Assembly (NCBI GenBank): GCA_963677355.2
Contig: CAXXXQ010000003.1
Span: forward strand, 1-64,000
DNA: 64,000 bases
Origin: Thiomicrorhabdus sp963677355
GTDB lineage: Bacteria > Pseudomonadota > Gammaproteobacteria > Thiomicrospirales > Thiomicrospiraceae
Direction of reading: 5' to 3'
A program made the translations under genes and the position numbers. The notes under the pieces were generated by a model. The model searched no databases. It had not been told where the DNA came from and saw only the letters and a list, made by a program, of their open reading frames with translations. Positions 63,495 to 64,000 of the stretch are shown here, piece after piece (positions within the stretch are counted from its first letter, which is position 1; each line of letters starts with the position of its first letter).

Positions 63495-64000
63495 TCACGC
63501 CGCCGGCAAGATATTTTTTGCCTGTCGCAATTGTTGTAACGCTTTTTCCATTGTTGATTTCGGTACGGCAATATTCATGCGCATAAAACCGGTTCCGACT
63601 TGTGTGTTGCCGGCAAAACTTTCCCCGTCGTTCAGACCGAGCTTAGCATGATTGATTAACCAGTCTTTCAATTCAGAGTGCGAGTTGAACATGTTTCTGA
63701 AATCAAGCCAGACCAGATATCCCGCTTCCGGGCGCATCATGCGGACTTCCGACAGCTCTTTGGTCAAAAAGTTTTCCAGTAGATCCAGATTTTGAGTGAA
63801 GTGTTTTAACAGCTGAGTTTTCCATTCCAGACCTTGTGCTGTGTAGGCCGCCATCAAGGCGATTTGGGCAAACAGGTTCAGCCCGTCGATACTATTGGCT
63901 TGGCAAATTTTTAGATAATTCACCTTCAACTGAGGATTAGCAATGATGGCGTAGCCGATCTGCAATCCGCCCAGATTGAAGGTTTTGCCCGGTGAGCTCA
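63495..64000 (-). CDS. PLP-dependent aminotransferase / C-S lyase, MalY/PatB type (5' end outside window)
   Basis: The C-terminal 167 codons of a fold-type I PLP enzyme. The PLP-binding Lys lies in SSPGKTFNLGGLQIGYAI at the window edge, matching the (S-x-x-K) site of the MalY/PatB cystathionine beta-lyase-like group. The later LGLNDGESFAGNTQVGTGFMRMNIAVP block is also typical. The substrate is unknown without the missing N-terminal half. Its stop is next to tRNA-Arg. Confidence 0.85.
   Translation of the reverse strand, partial: SSPGKTFNLGGLQIGYAIIANPQLKVNYLKICQANSIDGLNLFAQIALMAAYTAQGLEWKTQLLKHFTQNLDLLENFLTKELSEVRMMRPEAGYLVWLDFRNMFNSHSELKDWLINHAKLGLNDGESFAGNTQVGTGFMRMNIAVPKSTMEKALQQLRQAKNILPAA

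Overview
The window looks like chromosome from a gammaproteobacterium, probably a Thiomicrospira / Thiomicrorhabdus / Hydrogenovibrio relative. The basis is my recognition of the 16S 3' part, the order mnmG-rsmG-parA-parB-atp-glmU, and the ubiquinone genes ubiA and ubiC. No sulfur-oxidation gene lies in the window, so the genus-level guess is an inference.

Layout. 1-4540: 3' part of an rRNA operon (16S, tRNA-Ile, tRNA-Ala, 23S, 5S, terminator). 4742-7088: queF among small unknown genes, then a lipoprotein. 7317-19071: mnmG, rsmG, parA, parB and the whole F1Fo ATP synthase operon, closed by a strong terminator. 19235-26317: glmU, ubiA, ubiC, a DUF898 membrane protein paired with an M48 protease, and a putative outer-membrane protein. 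26534-35637: a chemoreceptor, recG, an HDOD protein and the divergent metR/metE pair. 35726-37939: an AT-rich three-gene accessory cassette on the minus strand. 38051-43336: an ABC-F ATPase with a suggestive leader, cytochrome b561, two acetyltransferases, arfB and murI. 43352-47738: an EamA transporter and a four-gene set resembling the zinc-regulated Zrg genes of Vibrio. 48147-54849: ridA, a diguanylate cyclase, spoT, rpoZ, waaA and gmk. 54982-58999: a four-gene envelope export operon (ATPase, permease, LolA-like protein, beta-barrel). 59148-64000: aroK, aroB, a hexose-6-phosphate mutarotase, small unknowns, tRNA-Arg(CCT) and a truncated aminotransferase.

Most of the window is core genome. 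The best candidate for an under-described system is the cassette at 35726-37939. It encodes a DarT-like (DUF4433) ADP-ribosyltransferase, an overlapping partner that I read as NADAR-like (a possible de-ADP-ribosylating antitoxin), and an upstream PIN-domain protein with membrane segments. The second is the leader of the ABC-F gene: a strong ribosome binding site, a three-codon ORF and a small hairpin with a T-run, as expected for ribosome-mediated attenuation. Smaller signals are a tandemly duplicated U-rich element before atpE, a cysteine-rich insertion in MetE, a parS-like 16-mer inside metE, and a long inverted repeat between zrgA and ridA. I saw no CRISPR array, insertion sequence, prophage or convincing oriC.
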